From Cellvibrionaceae bacterium (GTDB taxonomy: Bacteria > Pseudomonadota > Gammaproteobacteria > Pseudomonadales > Cellvibrionaceae), in assembly GCA_021151525.1 (NCBI GenBank), contig JAGKXD010000001.1:62001-126000 (forward strand): DNA of 64,000 bases, given 5' to 3'. The position numbers and the translations under genes are program-made. The notes under the pieces are model-generated. The model saw only the letters and a program-made list of their open reading frames with translations. It was not told the DNA's origin and searched no databases. Shown in pieces: positions 32,381 to 42,047 of this stretch (its first letter is position 1; each line of letters begins with the position of its first letter).

Positions 32381-34321
32381 TTATTTTTTCTTGGCTTTAC
32401 TTTTTACCGGTTGCTGCGGTGTGCTTGGTGTTTTCTCTCCGCGCTTTTCATCTTCATAAGCATCCAAAAAGCGGAAAATAATTTCTCCTGGCAATTTATT
32501 GCAGTTACTTAAAATGACCATACCGATTTGCAATTCCGGATTGAATACCATTTCTGAACGCGAGCCAAAAACATAACCGCCGTGGTGTAAAAAGTTTTTA
32601 TCGCCGCGATAATCAAAGGTTCGCCAACCCATTCCATAATAAGTATCTGTTACACCTTCACGTGCACCATAATGCGATTGTGTTGGCGTATTTTTGGTGA
32701 CCTTCGCATGCACCGCTTGCAAGGTAGCGGGTGGTAAAACGTCAGGGTTGTGGCCCATATGTGCCAACACCCAACGCGCCATATCGTTAATACTCGCATT
32801 AGCGCCAGCGGCGGGGTTCAAGCGGTAGTAATTTTGCGTAATTTCTTTGGTATACCATTGGCCGCGGCCGCTTACTTCATGAGGCAGCGCATAATTTTTG
32901 GTGGCTAATAAACCTTCCAAACCTACGGACGCTGAACGCATTCCCAGTGGCACAAATAATTTTTCTTTTACATATTGTTCGTAAGGCTTGCCGGTCTTTT
33001 TATAAATAATACTGCCTAACAAACTCAAGGTAACATTTTGGTAGCTGTAGCATTTGCCCGGCGGGCACACGAAATTTACTGCTTTTAATTTCCCAACAAC
33101 TTCATCGAAGGGCAAACCTTCTTCAATAAAATTATCGCCAGAGTGTGTTGGCAAACCGGTTGATTGCGACATTATATTGCGCAAGGTTAATTGGCTGCCG
33201 TAGCGTGGATTGCTAAATTCTACATTGGGCAGTACCGATGTAACCGGCGTATCCCAATTAATCAAGCCATCATGCACCAACACACCTGCTGCTGTGCCCG
33301 CAATGGTTTTGGAAACAGAGGCCAAGCGAAATGCAGTGTCGGTATTGATGGGATCATTGCCGCCAATTTTTTTCACACCGTAAGCTTGCAGGACTTTTAC
33401 TTTTCCATCGGCAATAATCGCCACCGCAAGACCGGGAACGCGCGGTGCAATTTTGGTTTCGACATAATCTTTAAATTCGAGAATAAATCTTTCGTGCGCA
33501 GTGCCCATCGGCAGCGGAGAATTTTTTACCGAACTCACAACAGGATTGGGTGCTACAGGTTTGGTTTCCGCCGCAAGCTCAGGCCCGCTGGCATAGTCTT
33601 CTTCATCCACCGCAGTTGCATTGAGATGATCTTCTTCATCGCCAAAATTTGCTTTAGCCGCACCAGCTATTGCAACAGGTGCTATGGCCACTTTCATTGC
33701 GGGCGACAGTGAGGCCGCTTGAGAGCTGACTTGCGCCTCACTGGCTTTTGCCAGGGGCGCAGCAGCAACTGCGGGAACCGATTTTTCCATTTCGGGTTTT
33801 ACACTTACTGCCGCAACATTTTTTTTTGCGCTGGTACCTGCTGCTGGCGTTTTGGCTGGAGCAGTTTTACTCGGTGCTGCTGTAGTTTTACTCGCCGAAT
33901 TTTTTGCAGGTTTTTCTGCTGCAACTTTTTTGGTGTTGCTCGTTTTACTGGTAGCAGCTGTCGTTTTTGCCGTATCTTTTTTTGCAGCCGTAGCTTTATC
34001 TACTGTAGCCTTTTCTACTGGCGCTTTTGCCGGTGCAGCTTTGGTCGCGGCCGATTTCTTTGTTGATTTTTTAGGTGTAGGTGGCGGTGTGGTGGATGCA
34101 TCGTCAATCGAGCGAATAACGGGTTCCGGAGCTTTGTATACGGGGGCTGCAGGCGCACTGCTTGCTGCCGCTCGTTCGACGGGCACGGCTACCGGGTAGG
34201 AGATTTGCTTTTCAGTTTGCGCGTAGACTGCCGTTGCAGAAACTAAAGCACACACTGCAACTGATTGAATGCACTGTCGCGCGAGGAATTTTAGTAAGGT
34301 AATTTTTTTCAGTATTTTCAT
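32381..34321 (-). CDS. beta-lactamase-fold serine hydrolase with long Ala/Lys/Thr-rich linker
   Basis: The 646-residue protein has a signal peptide (ending near AVYAQ), a low-complexity region of Ala, Lys, Pro and Thr at about residues 75-225 resembling AlgP or histone H1 tails, and a class C beta-lactamase-like domain (about 275-620). The catalytic motifs are ASVSK (S335, K338), YSYQN (Tyr-x-Asn) and HHGG. The relatives include esterases, D-aminopeptidases and penicillin-binding-like proteins rather than true antibiotic resistance enzymes. It is probably periplasmic, with the cationic linker possibly touching the cell wall or anionic polymers. A short Lys-rich tail (KSKAKKK) ends the protein. 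Substrate unknown. Confidence 0.82.
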   Translation of the reverse strand: MKILKKITLLKFLARQCIQSVAVCALVSATAVYAQTEKQISYPVAVPVERAAASSAPAAPVYKAPEPVIRSIDDASTTPPPTPKKSTKKSAATKAAPAKAPVEKATVDKATAAKKDTAKTTAATSKTSNTKKVAAEKPAKNSASKTTAAPSKTAPAKTPAAGTSAKKNVAAVSVKPEMEKSVPAVAAAPLAKASEAQVSSQAASLSPAMKVAIAPVAIAGAAKANFGDEEDHLNATAVDEEDYASGPELAAETKPVAPNPVVSSVKNSPLPMGTAHERFILEFKDYVETKIAPRVPGLAVAIIADGKVKVLQAYGVKKIGGNDPINTDTAFRLASVSKTIAGTAAGVLVHDGLINWDTPVTSVLPNVEFSNPRYGSQLTLRNIMSQSTGLPTHSGDNFIEEGLPFDEVVGKLKAVNFVCPPGKCYSYQNVTLSLLGSIIYKKTGKPYEQYVKEKLFVPLGMRSASVGLEGLLATKNYALPHEVSGRGQWYTKEITQNYYRLNPAAGANASINDMARWVLAHMGHNPDVLPPATLQAVHAKVTKNTPTQSHYGAREGVTDTYYGMGWRTFDYRGDKNFLHHGGYVFGSRSEMVFNPELQIGMVILSNCNKLPGEIIFRFLDAYEDEKRGEKTPSTPQQPVKSKAKKK

Positions 34322-34410
34322 AACGTCTTATGCACAACCATCGGCAAAGAACGCTGAATAGCATTCGCAAAAATTTATGTCGTTTTTATTTTCAACAATC
34401 AATAAAGAAA

Positions 34411-34450
34411 CCTTTGAACGACGATGACTCTGGTTCACATCATTCAAAGG
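34411..34450 (-). terminator. imperfect terminator after the di-haem cytochrome gene
   Basis: CCTTTGA (34411-34417) pairs with TCAAAGG (34444-34450), with an inner GATG/CATC pair. On the minus strand it is followed by TTTCTTTATTG. It is a moderate match to an intrinsic terminator. Confidence 0.55.
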
Positions 34451-34480
34451 CTTTCAGAGCAACATAAATATTTTTAAAAC

Positions 34481-36577
34481 TTACAGCGTTTTAATATATT
34501 CAATTAAATCCCAACGCTCCTGCTCAGTAAGTTTTTCCTTGCCATCTTTACCGGTGCCGTATTCGTGGCCGGTATTGTGATTGCCAAGCGGTTCAACAAT
34601 GAATCTCCGCTTATCTTTAGGATCAGTTTTATCGCAACCCTCGGTATTAAAACCAACATTCACAGGGTCAAATTCGCGATTACCTACACAGAATTCGGTT
34701 GGACGCTCCTCAGCTGGCAAGAGCAACGTCCACAGATTGGGAACCGAGCCATTGTGCAAGTAAGGTGCAGTCGCCCAAATGCCATTGAGTGAGCGCGCTT
34801 TATAAGACAAGAGTGATTGATAAGGGTTCGCGGTGGTATCCGGTTTGTAATTGCCGGATTTTACACTGGCTTTAATCTTATTATCAAAGAAGGATTTACC
34901 CAACATATACGCCCAATCTGCAAAGCGGCGCACTGCCCACTTGTCGGCATCCGGTGTTGCCACCGCGCCCTTGGTTGCAGCGGTTAAGACTTGTACTACG
35001 GGCGCGCGTTTTTGGACTACCACCGAACCTACATCCGTATCTTGGTAAACGGATTCAAAATTACCTGCGTAACCAGTATAAGCCACACTGTTGCTTGCCA
35101 TGGTTGGATCAGTGCCCACTACATCTACGCTTGAAATATTGGCAACAACCAAACGATTCCAATTGTCGCGCTCAATCACCTGATGACAAGCCGCACAGTA
35201 TTCGTTGTAAACCAGTTGGCCACGTTTTGCTGTTGCGCGATCTACCTTGCCTAAAATGTCTTCCGGCCATACCGGTGATTGCAAGCTGTTTAAGTGCGAT
35301 TCGATACGGCCTAAATTGGTTAAATCGATAGACGATTTAAAATCAATTTTATGTTTTTTGCTTTTCTCGCCAGTAATCAACGCCGAAAGACTAAAACCTG
35401 ACTCTTGCGCGCTCCAATCAAGAATACCAAACACACCTATAACCTCACCCGTATTGCGCCCTAAAGGACCCACACCAGCATTGGCGGCCAAAGCGTTCCA
35501 TTGCACGTAGTCTGAATGAGTTATGTCCCACAGGAAGGGATAGCTCACGGGCGCATCAGGCTCATTGAAAATGGCCTGACGCACACGCAATTGATCGCGC
35601 TGGTTAAGCCCCGGCAATTTGCCCTCTTTGGAGGCCAAACGATCAATGATCAACGCAAATTGCACATCGCCAATAATAGTTTCATTTATGCCATCCAACA
35701 CCGCATCAACTTGCTCTTCGGTCAGCATGCGTTTGTCTTCTGGTGTCGCGATTTGCAGGAGCGCTAGCTTCAATTGCTCCTTGTTGATGACATGCTCCAA
35801 TACGCGGTTGTAAATGCGACCAAAGGCATCGAGACGTGCATAACCATAATCGAGATGACTGTGGTTAACCGTGTTGTAGAGACGAATGGTATCGCCCCAC
35901 TTTTTGAGGTCTTTGGTGATTTCAGCTTCGCTGGAATAATTATTTTTCAGCGCCAACACCGCTTTCACAAAGCGCTCGCGTTTTTGGGGATCGGCTTGGG
36001 TTTGCTCCAAACTTTTTTCCATGGCCGTTAGGAACCCGACCATGTCAGCCATTGATGGCGCACCGTCCACACGAATTGCCTTACCTTTGTAATTCACCTG
36101 ACCTGTGTGGCAGGCCGCGCAGGTATAACCCATGTAGTCGTGGCCTTGATAGGTTTCTTTTACAAAACCAACCGCGAGGCCATCGGGATTGAAGAAGGTT
36201 GGCTTCTGGGGTAAGTAACGGAATTTATCGATATTGTTATTCGCGCGCAGCAATTCCGTAGAATCCGCCTGCTCCAGCGAGAGATAGAAATCATACGGCA
36301 GTAAGCCGGAACCTTGCGTGGTGTTGTAAAACCACAAGCTATCTGCCGGACTCCAACCCTGCTGCAAGTAAACAGGTGTTGAATAGCTTTCACCGTTTGC
36401 ACCGTTGCTAATCGCAATGGCGCCGCGATCAGGATCATTGTCCCAACGTTGATAGGTTTTTCCCCCAGCAAGAATCAATAGCAAAGCAATTAGAAAAAAG
36501 ATTTTGTATTTTACGATGGTGCGAAAATTACGGCAGATCCAGCGAAATAAACTGACGATCGCGTTAATGATAAACAT
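34481..36577 (-). CDS. di-haem c-type cytochrome of the RoxA/cytochrome c peroxidase-like group
   Basis: The 698-residue protein has one N-terminal membrane anchor (about residues 24-40) and two haem c sites, CAACH at 153-157 and CAACH at 461-465. The large spacing, LWFYNTTQGSGLLPYDFYL near residue 81 and PFLWDITHSDYVQWN near 347 fit the RoxA-like family, which includes the rubber oxygenases RoxA and RoxB as well as many proteins of unknown substrate. It would act in the periplasm as an oxygenase, peroxidase or electron carrier. Rubber cleavage should not be assumed. The gene stands alone between two unrelated genes, divergent from the DUF4156 lipoprotein. Confidence 0.78.
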   Translation of the reverse strand: MFIINAIVSLFRWICRNFRTIVKYKIFFLIALLLILAGGKTYQRWDNDPDRGAIAISNGANGESYSTPVYLQQGWSPADSLWFYNTTQGSGLLPYDFYLSLEQADSTELLRANNNIDKFRYLPQKPTFFNPDGLAVGFVKETYQGHDYMGYTCAACHTGQVNYKGKAIRVDGAPSMADMVGFLTAMEKSLEQTQADPQKRERFVKAVLALKNNYSSEAEITKDLKKWGDTIRLYNTVNHSHLDYGYARLDAFGRIYNRVLEHVINKEQLKLALLQIATPEDKRMLTEEQVDAVLDGINETIIGDVQFALIIDRLASKEGKLPGLNQRDQLRVRQAIFNEPDAPVSYPFLWDITHSDYVQWNALAANAGVGPLGRNTGEVIGVFGILDWSAQESGFSLSALITGEKSKKHKIDFKSSIDLTNLGRIESHLNSLQSPVWPEDILGKVDRATAKRGQLVYNEYCAACHQVIERDNWNRLVVANISSVDVVGTDPTMASNSVAYTGYAGNFESVYQDTDVGSVVVQKRAPVVQVLTAATKGAVATPDADKWAVRRFADWAYMLGKSFFDNKIKASVKSGNYKPDTTANPYQSLLSYKARSLNGIWATAPYLHNGSVPNLWTLLLPAEERPTEFCVGNREFDPVNVGFNTEGCDKTDPKDKRRFIVEPLGNHNTGHEYGTGKDGKEKLTEQERWDLIEYIKTL

Positions 36578-36948
36578 GGCGGACTCCTGAGAAATTCCCG
36601 TTTACAGATGACTCAATGAAAGGTTGCACAATTTTTATTAAAAAATTTATGGCAGGTCGTTACATCCTTGCAGGCCAAATAAAGCCGGCCTCAAAATAAA
36701 CCCGAAAGGCTTGACCCGCATAATAACCAGCTAGACTCTTGCAAACCAGACTTTCACGAAATTTTGCGCGGCTTTATTAGCTTTCTTCTCGCGCATTGGT
36801 AGTTAATTGGCAAAAGCACGCAAAATATCCCGCATTGGTTGCATCTCATGATTCATGCGATTAGTGTAGCCGCTAAGCATTTTCACAGAGCGCAGAGCGC
36901 CAATTAGACGCTCTTTGTCGCATCATCCACTCCTTTGAGGATCACTCC
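36578..36948. other. divergent promoter region between cytochrome and DUF4156 genes
   Basis: The 371-bp gap has no supported gene. A small AGAGCG...CGCTCT dyad (36894-36914) lies about 35 bp before the lipoprotein start. I see no other structure. Confidence 0.4.
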
Positions 36949-37266
36949 ATGAAAAAATTATCACTCACCCTACTCGCTGTAGCTGCATTAACGTCAAGTT
37001 GTACTTGGGTAAAAGTTAGTGAGGCAGGCAGCAATATTGCTGTGGCAAATTCAGTGAATGTGCGCGGCTGTAAAAACCTGAGCGAAGTCACCGTAAGCGT
37101 AACCAGCAAAGTAGGATTTTTTAAGCGCGACGCCGATAAAGTGGCCACCGAATTAACCAGCCTCGCGCGCAATGAAGCCGCTGGTTTGGGTGGTGACACC
37201 ATTGTACCTAGCTCCGCTATTGAAAACGGCAAACAAAGTTTCAACGTTTACAAATGCAATAAATAA
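36949..37266 (+). CDS. DUF4156 small lipoprotein
   Basis: The 105-residue protein has a lipoprotein signal (LTSSC, Cys18) and a GAGGA ribosome binding site. The mature part, with VRGCKNLSEVTVSV, ARNEAAGLGGDTIV and a final FNVYKCNK, matches the DUF4156 family of small envelope proteins related in layout to RcsF-type folds, with two conserved Cys. Function unknown. It precedes ppk1 by about 160 bp on the same strand but probably has its own transcript. Confidence 0.8.
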   Translation: MKKLSLTLLAVAALTSSCTWVKVSEAGSNIAVANSVNVRGCKNLSEVTVSVTSKVGFFKRDADKVATELTSLARNEAAGLGGDTIVPSSAIENGKQSFNVYKCNK

Positions 37267-37428
37267 TTGATGCGCCAGCTGTAGGCGACTATTGCTGGCA
37301 CCTTATTCAATAAGTTGAATTGTGTGCATGCGCGCGATTGTTTGCTAAGGTTAGATTAGCTGTCGTTTAAATGTCATATTTAAGTGCCATATTCTGCTGT
37401 TGATTTGCTTTAAACACTGAGGTTTACT

Positions 37429-39486
37429 GTGTCCAGCGCTTACTTCAATCGCGAGCTCAGCTTGCTTGAATTCAACAAACGCGTGCTCTATCAGGCTTAC
37501 AATCGAAGCCTGCCACTCATGGAGCGCTTGCGCTTTCTGTGTATTTTCTCAACCAATCTTGATGAGTTCTTTGAGGTTCGCGTTGGCGGTTTAGTCGAGC
37601 GGCTCGAGCTCCCCACCAAGACGCCACTTGGGCCCGATGGGCTCACCGAAATTCAAACCTTGGAACAAATTTCGGAACGCGCTCACTTGTTGGTCGATGA
37701 GCAATACAAAATTCTCAATACAGAAATAGTACCCAGCTTGCGCGAAGCCGGTATTCGCGTCTTGCGCCGCCAAGAATGGACACAGGAGCAAATCCAGTAC
37801 CTTAAAAATTACTTTATGTCTGATGTGCTCCCAGTACTCAGCCCCATTGGGCTTGACCCGGCACATCCCTTTCCGCGCATTTTGAACAAGAGCTTGAACT
37901 TTATCGTCAAGTTAGACGGTAAAGATGCTTTTGGCCGCAACTCTGGCCGCGCCATAGTTCAAGTACCGCGTTCGCTCTCGCACATTATCGAGCTGCCCAT
38001 TGAGCTCACCACCCAGTGCCGCGAATTTGTTTTTATATCCTCCATCATTCATTTTTTCATGGCCGAAATTTTTGTGGGCATGACCGTGATGGATAGCTTC
38101 CAGTTTCGCCTCACACGCAACTCCGATATTTTTTTGGATGAAGAAGAAACCGAAGACTTACTGCGCGCAGTACAAGGTGAATTAGCTTACCGTCAATATG
38201 GCGATGAAGTCCGTCTGGAAATTTCTGATACGTGCCCGGAAGAGTTAGTCGATTTTTTATTGCAGCGCTGTGAAATTAAAGAGCGTGATTTATACAAAAT
38301 TAATGGCCCCGTGAATTTAAACCGCTATAGCGATTTATTCGAGCTGATCAAAAACAAAGAACTGTTTTTCCAGCCCTTCGTACAGGCCATGCCAAAACTG
38401 ACAAAGCGCACTAATAGCTATTTTGAAGTTTTGCAAAAGCAAGATATTTTGCTGCATCATCCTTTTGATTCATTTCAAGGCGTGGTGGATTTTTTACGCG
38501 AGGCTGCAGCCGATCCGCACGTGCTGGCGATTAAGCAAACGCTTTACCGGACAGGATCAAACTCACCTATTGTTGATGCTTTAGTCGCTGCTGCTAAAGC
38601 CGGTAAAGAAGTAACCGCTATTGTGGAATTACGTGCACGTTTTGATGAAGAACAAAACGTTGCACTCGCCGAGCGTTTGCAGCGTTTTGGTATTCACGTT
38701 ATTTACGGTGTTGTCGGTTTTAAAACTCACGCCAAGATGTTGCTGATTGCCCGCCGCGAAGAAGGCAAGTTGCGCTACTACGTTCACTTGGGCACAGGTA
38801 ACTACCACCCTAAAACGAGTAAGCTTTATACCGACTATGGGTTGATGACATCTGATAAAGAAATTGGCGATGACGTTTACCGTATTTTCTTGCAACTCAG
38901 CAGCATGGGCAAAGCGTCAAAAATGGAAGCGCTTTTGTACGCGCCCTTCACATTGCACAGAGGTATAGTGCGCCGTATTCGCAGCGAAAAAGAAAATGCT
39001 GAGCATGGCAAACCTTCGCGAATTATTGCCAAAATGAATGCGCTATACGATGAAGAGTTGGTAAACGAACTCTACGCTGCTTCAAAAGCCGGCGTGCAAA
39101 TTGATTTGATTGTGCGCGGTGTGTGTCAGCTGCGCCCAGGTATTCCCGGGCTTTCGGAAAATATTCGCGTGCGCTCGATTATTGGCCGCTTTTTGGAACA
39201 TCACCGCGTATTCTATTTTGAAAATGGCGGCAACCCTGAATTATTGTGTTCAAGTGCAGACTGGATGACGCGCAATATGTTTCACCGCGTAGAAACCTGT
39301 TTCCCGATTAAACACAAAAAAATCCGCGACCGCATGATTGAAGATTTAAATCTTTATCTTTCTGACAATACTCACGCGTGGATACTCGACGCCGAAGGTA
39401 ATTACCAACTCCTGTCACCTAAAGGCGATGAGATAGAAATAGATGCTCAAGGTATTTTGTTAGATCGTTGGACGTCGCGGCATTAG
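37429..39486 (+). CDS. ppk1: polyphosphate kinase 1
   Basis: The 685-residue protein starts at GTG with GAGG six bases upstream, and opens SAYFNRELSLLEFNKRVL, the Ppk1 N-domain signature. FKTHAKMLLIARR contains the autophosphorylated His (E. coli His435), followed by HLGTGNYHPKTSKLYTDYG, and FHRVETCFPI contains the second active-site His. It reversibly makes inorganic polyphosphate from ATP and has full family length. It is convergent with the exopolyphosphatase gene, so making and breaking polyphosphate are encoded tail to tail, sharing the terminator at 39646-39681. Confidence 0.97.
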   Translation: MSSAYFNRELSLLEFNKRVLYQAYNRSLPLMERLRFLCIFSTNLDEFFEVRVGGLVERLELPTKTPLGPDGLTEIQTLEQISERAHLLVDEQYKILNTEIVPSLREAGIRVLRRQEWTQEQIQYLKNYFMSDVLPVLSPIGLDPAHPFPRILNKSLNFIVKLDGKDAFGRNSGRAIVQVPRSLSHIIELPIELTTQCREFVFISSIIHFFMAEIFVGMTVMDSFQFRLTRNSDIFLDEEETEDLLRAVQGELAYRQYGDEVRLEISDTCPEELVDFLLQRCEIKERDLYKINGPVNLNRYSDLFELIKNKELFFQPFVQAMPKLTKRTNSYFEVLQKQDILLHHPFDSFQGVVDFLREAAADPHVLAIKQTLYRTGSNSPIVDALVAAAKAGKEVTAIVELRARFDEEQNVALAERLQRFGIHVIYGVVGFKTHAKMLLIARREEGKLRYYVHLGTGNYHPKTSKLYTDYGLMTSDKEIGDDVYRIFLQLSSMGKASKMEALLYAPFTLHRGIVRRIRSEKENAEHGKPSRIIAKMNALYDEELVNELYAASKAGVQIDLIVRGVCQLRPGIPGLSENIRVRSIIGRFLEHHRVFYFENGGNPELLCSSADWMTRNMFHRVETCFPIKHKKIRDRMIEDLNLYLSDNTHAWILDAEGNYQLLSPKGDEIEIDAQGILLDRWTSRH

Positions 39487-39519
39487 TTATTTTTACGATT
39501 TTCACGCAAACAAAAATTA

Positions 39520-39575
39520 CGCGTAGCCCGTAAGGAGTGAAACGCATTACGGGGAAAGCATCCCCCGTACGGGTG
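39520..39575. repeat. REP-like palindromic sequence after ppk1
   Basis: CCCGTAA and TTACGGG flank GGAGTGAAACGCA, in the GTAGCCCG...ATTACGGG form of a dispersed intergenic repeat type seen in many proteobacteria. A further CCCGTACGGG palindrome follows. A separate 9-bp stem (CTCCCAAGC/GCTTGGGAG) lies at 39606-39627. Copy number cannot be judged from one window. Confidence 0.4.
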
Positions 39576-39645
39576 GATAATTACATTGATTTGTTTTTAA
39601 CCTTGCTCCCAAGCTCCTGCTTGGGAGAGAGAGTATCTTAGTTGT

Positions 39646-39681
39646 AATAAAAAAGGCCGATCTACGATCGGCCTTTTTTAT
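39646..39681. terminator. bidirectional intrinsic terminator between ppk1 and ppx
   Basis: AAAAAGGCCGAT, loop CTAC, GATCGGCCTTTTT. Flanking A and T runs allow use by both convergent genes. Confidence 0.93.
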
Positions 39682-39683
39682 TT

Positions 39684-41183
39684 TCAGCTTATATCCAAAC
39701 TATAACCAATATCATCCAGATGACGCATCTCGGTTTCTAAATCAGCGAATGTAAGGGGGTGAGCATCCCACCAATCTGGTGAAATTTTTAATTTAATTTT
39801 TTTCCTACTTACAGACAAATTAATGGGCGGTAAACCATCGCTTTTTTTGCCGCGATGAAAAATTACCGCCATACGCAATAGAATTGCCAAATGAATTAAA
39901 TCATCGTTGCCCGCAGGAAAGTGTTTAATTGGGAAACGTTTGCGATGCGCCAACACTAACACCGAAAGATGACTCTGCTCTACACGCGAACAACCTGCCA
40001 AATCAACATGTTGAACAACATAGGCGCTGTGTTTGTGATAATCGTTGTGCGCTATATCTAAACCAACGGAATAAAGGCGAGCTGCCCAAGCTAAGAGTTT
40101 GCTCGCTTCGGCGTGGTTTAAATCCCAATCATCAGCAACTTGCGATAAAAGATTTAGTGCGGTTGCGGCTACCGCCTGAGCCTTTTCCATATTGACGTGA
40201 AATCGTGATGCTAAAGCATCGACACTCCCTTGGCGTATATCATGATTTTCTAAACGACCTTTTAAATCGAATAACAAACCTTCACGCAGGGCCCAATCTG
40301 CCGCCATCATCTCAGCTATTTGCAAGCTTTCGAACAGCGCCTTTAATACAATTACACCACCGAGAAAAACCGGTTGGCGATCATCCGACAAACCAGGAAT
40401 TTTTAAATCAGTGCTACCGTGCTGGCAATAAAGCTGCACAATTTTTTCTAAATCCATTAAACGAATTACGCCGTTGCTCCATCCCGCAGCAGAGCACACT
40501 TTAGCAACCGCTTTGATAGTGCCCGATGCACCAAGCACTTGATTCCACCCTTGCTGAACAAATTCTTCAGCAACCGGACTCAACTCCTGCATGCAGGCGA
40601 TGAACGCTTTGTTCGCGGCTTTATCATTTACTTTGCCATCTAAAAAAAACTTTTTCGTGATGGCCACACAACCCATGTTCAAACTTTCTTTTATCAGCGG
40701 CGACATACCTTCGCCGACAATAATTTCAGTACTGCCGCCACCAATATCCATGACCAAACGCTTGCCGTCTTTAGGCGCTATGCAGTGCGCAACACCTAAA
40801 TAAATTAAACGCGCTTCTTCATCACCGGAAATAATTTCAACGGGATGACCGAGACGCTGTTGTGCATCGGCTAAAAACTGTGTGGAGTCGTTGATACTAC
40901 GGAGAGTTTTAGTGCCGACAATTCGTACGCTGCGCGATGGGTATTCACGCAGACGCTCGCCAAACTTTTCTAGGCAATTCAACGCACGAATGCGAGCATC
41001 TTCACTGAGCGAACCGTCGCTGCCTAAGCCCCATCCCATACGCACTGGATCGCGCAGGCGATCAAGTACCACCAATTGGTCGTTGTCCCATTTGGCGATA
41101 ATCATATGAAAGCTGTTGGAGCCGAGATCAATAGCGGCTATGTGGCTGGTGTTGGAACGATCGAGGCGAGAAAGGTTGAACAT
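39684..41183 (-). CDS. ppx: exopolyphosphatase (Ppx/GppA family)
   Basis: The 499-residue protein has the ASKHA-fold phosphate-binding motifs AAIDLGSNSFHMIIAK near the N-terminus and LVMDIGGGSTEIIVGEG near residue 144, and a C-terminal HD-like helical domain with HSAYVVQH. The family removes terminal phosphate from polyphosphate or hydrolyses pppGpp; the two activities cannot be separated by eye. The pairing with ppk1 favours Ppx. It starts at ATG 41183 and is followed by its own share of the bidirectional terminator. Confidence 0.93.
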   Translation of the reverse strand: MFNLSRLDRSNTSHIAAIDLGSNSFHMIIAKWDNDQLVVLDRLRDPVRMGWGLGSDGSLSEDARIRALNCLEKFGERLREYPSRSVRIVGTKTLRSINDSTQFLADAQQRLGHPVEIISGDEEARLIYLGVAHCIAPKDGKRLVMDIGGGSTEIIVGEGMSPLIKESLNMGCVAITKKFFLDGKVNDKAANKAFIACMQELSPVAEEFVQQGWNQVLGASGTIKAVAKVCSAAGWSNGVIRLMDLEKIVQLYCQHGSTDLKIPGLSDDRQPVFLGGVIVLKALFESLQIAEMMAADWALREGLLFDLKGRLENHDIRQGSVDALASRFHVNMEKAQAVAATALNLLSQVADDWDLNHAEASKLLAWAARLYSVGLDIAHNDYHKHSAYVVQHVDLAGCSRVEQSHLSVLVLAHRKRFPIKHFPAGNDDLIHLAILLRMAVIFHRGKKSDGLPPINLSVSRKKIKLKISPDWWDAHPLTFADLETEMRHLDDIGYSLDIS

Positions 41184-41207
41184 CGACTTTTACACCTGAT
41201 AAATAAT

Positions 41208-41230
41208 TTGCCCGACATTAAGTCGGGCAA
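41208..41230 (-). terminator. stem-loop after secB
   Basis: TTGCCCGAC (41208-41216) pairs perfectly with GTCGGGCAA (41222-41230). On the minus strand ATTATTTAT follows, a weak T-run. It lies between the secB stop and the ppx start. Confidence 0.6.
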
Positions 41231-41241
41231 ATGGGTGGCTA

Positions 41242-41757
41242 TTAATTAAGTGCTGGTTCCGCTTGGGTTCCTGCTGCAGCTTCGGCTTGTTGCTGTGCTT
41301 GCATTACAGCTTGTGCGAAGACGGCATCAAAATTAATTGGCGCTAACATCAATGGTGGGAAGCCGCCGCGTGTTAACAAACTATCAATTGTTTCGCGTGC
41401 GTAAGGGAACAGAATTTGTGGACACAAGGTGTTGATGGCGTGACTTAATTGAATACCATCCAAACCGTTAATCACAAACAAACCACCTTGTTTTACTTCT
41501 ACAAGGAATACAACTTTGTTATCGATACGTGCCGTAATAGTTAAGAGTAACAGAACTTCAAACAGACCTTCTTCTACAGGCGTTACTTGAATATTCAAAT
41601 CTTGTTGTACGTTTGGTTTCCAGGCTTTGGTGAAAGCTTCCAACCCGCTTGGGGTTTCAAACGAAATATCTTTCAAATAAATTTTTTGAATTGCAAAACC
41701 TGCTTGCGGTACTTCTTGTTCTTGCGCTGCCGCAGCTTGGGTGTTTTCGTCGGTCAT
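41242..41757 (-). CDS. secB: protein-export chaperone SecB
   Basis: The 171-residue protein has the SecB core: FAIQKIYLKDISFETPSG at the N-terminus, the acidic and hydrophobic peptide-binding strands, and LCPQILFPYARETIDSLLTR plus GGFPPLMLAPINFDA. SecB tetramers hold preproteins unfolded and hand them to SecA. A glutamine/alanine-rich tail extends the C-terminus. It is the last gene of a rhodanese-grxC-secB cluster, the same order as in E. coli (yibN-grxC-secB), 18 bp after grxC. Confidence 0.97.
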   Translation of the reverse strand: MTDENTQAAAAQEQEVPQAGFAIQKIYLKDISFETPSGLEAFTKAWKPNVQQDLNIQVTPVEEGLFEVLLLLTITARIDNKVVFLVEVKQGGLFVINGLDGIQLSHAINTLCPQILFPYARETIDSLLTRGGFPPLMLAPINFDAVFAQAVMQAQQQAEAAAGTQAEPALN

Positions 41758-41775
41758 AATAATTCTCTTTACACT

Positions 41776-42033
41776 TTAGTTATTTTGTAAAAGCCCATCG
41801 AGCTTGCCTTGTTTGTCCAGCGCCCACAAATCGGTAAAACCACCTACGTGAGTTTCACCAATCCAAATTTGCGGCACTGTGCGTTGTCCGCTTTTCTGCA
41901 TCATTTCTATGCGCAGTTGGGGATTTTGATCGACACGAATTTCTTCCACCTCAATACCTTTTTGTGCCAATAATTTTTTAGCATTAACGCAATAAGGACA
42001 GACTGCTGTGGTGTACATTAAAATGCGCGCCAT
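41776..42033 (-). CDS. grxC: glutaredoxin 3
   Basis: The 85-residue protein has the dithiol active site CPYC (residues 12-15), and the glutathione-binding TVPQIWIGETHVGGF segment with cis-Pro. It reduces disulfides and glutathione mixed disulfides in the cytoplasm. Full family length. It lies 14 bp after the rhodanese gene and 18 bp before secB, so the three are almost certainly one operon. Confidence 0.96.
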   Translation of the reverse strand: MARILMYTTAVCPYCVNAKKLLAQKGIEVEEIRVDQNPQLRIEMMQKSGQRTVPQIWIGETHVGGFTDLWALDKQGKLDGLLQNN

Positions 42034-42047
42034 AATGTTCTCTACAC

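Noticed and set aside
33191..34199. Phe/Cys/Arg-rich plus-strand ORFs
   Set aside because: Antisense shadows of the Ala/Lys-rich linker of the serine hydrolase.
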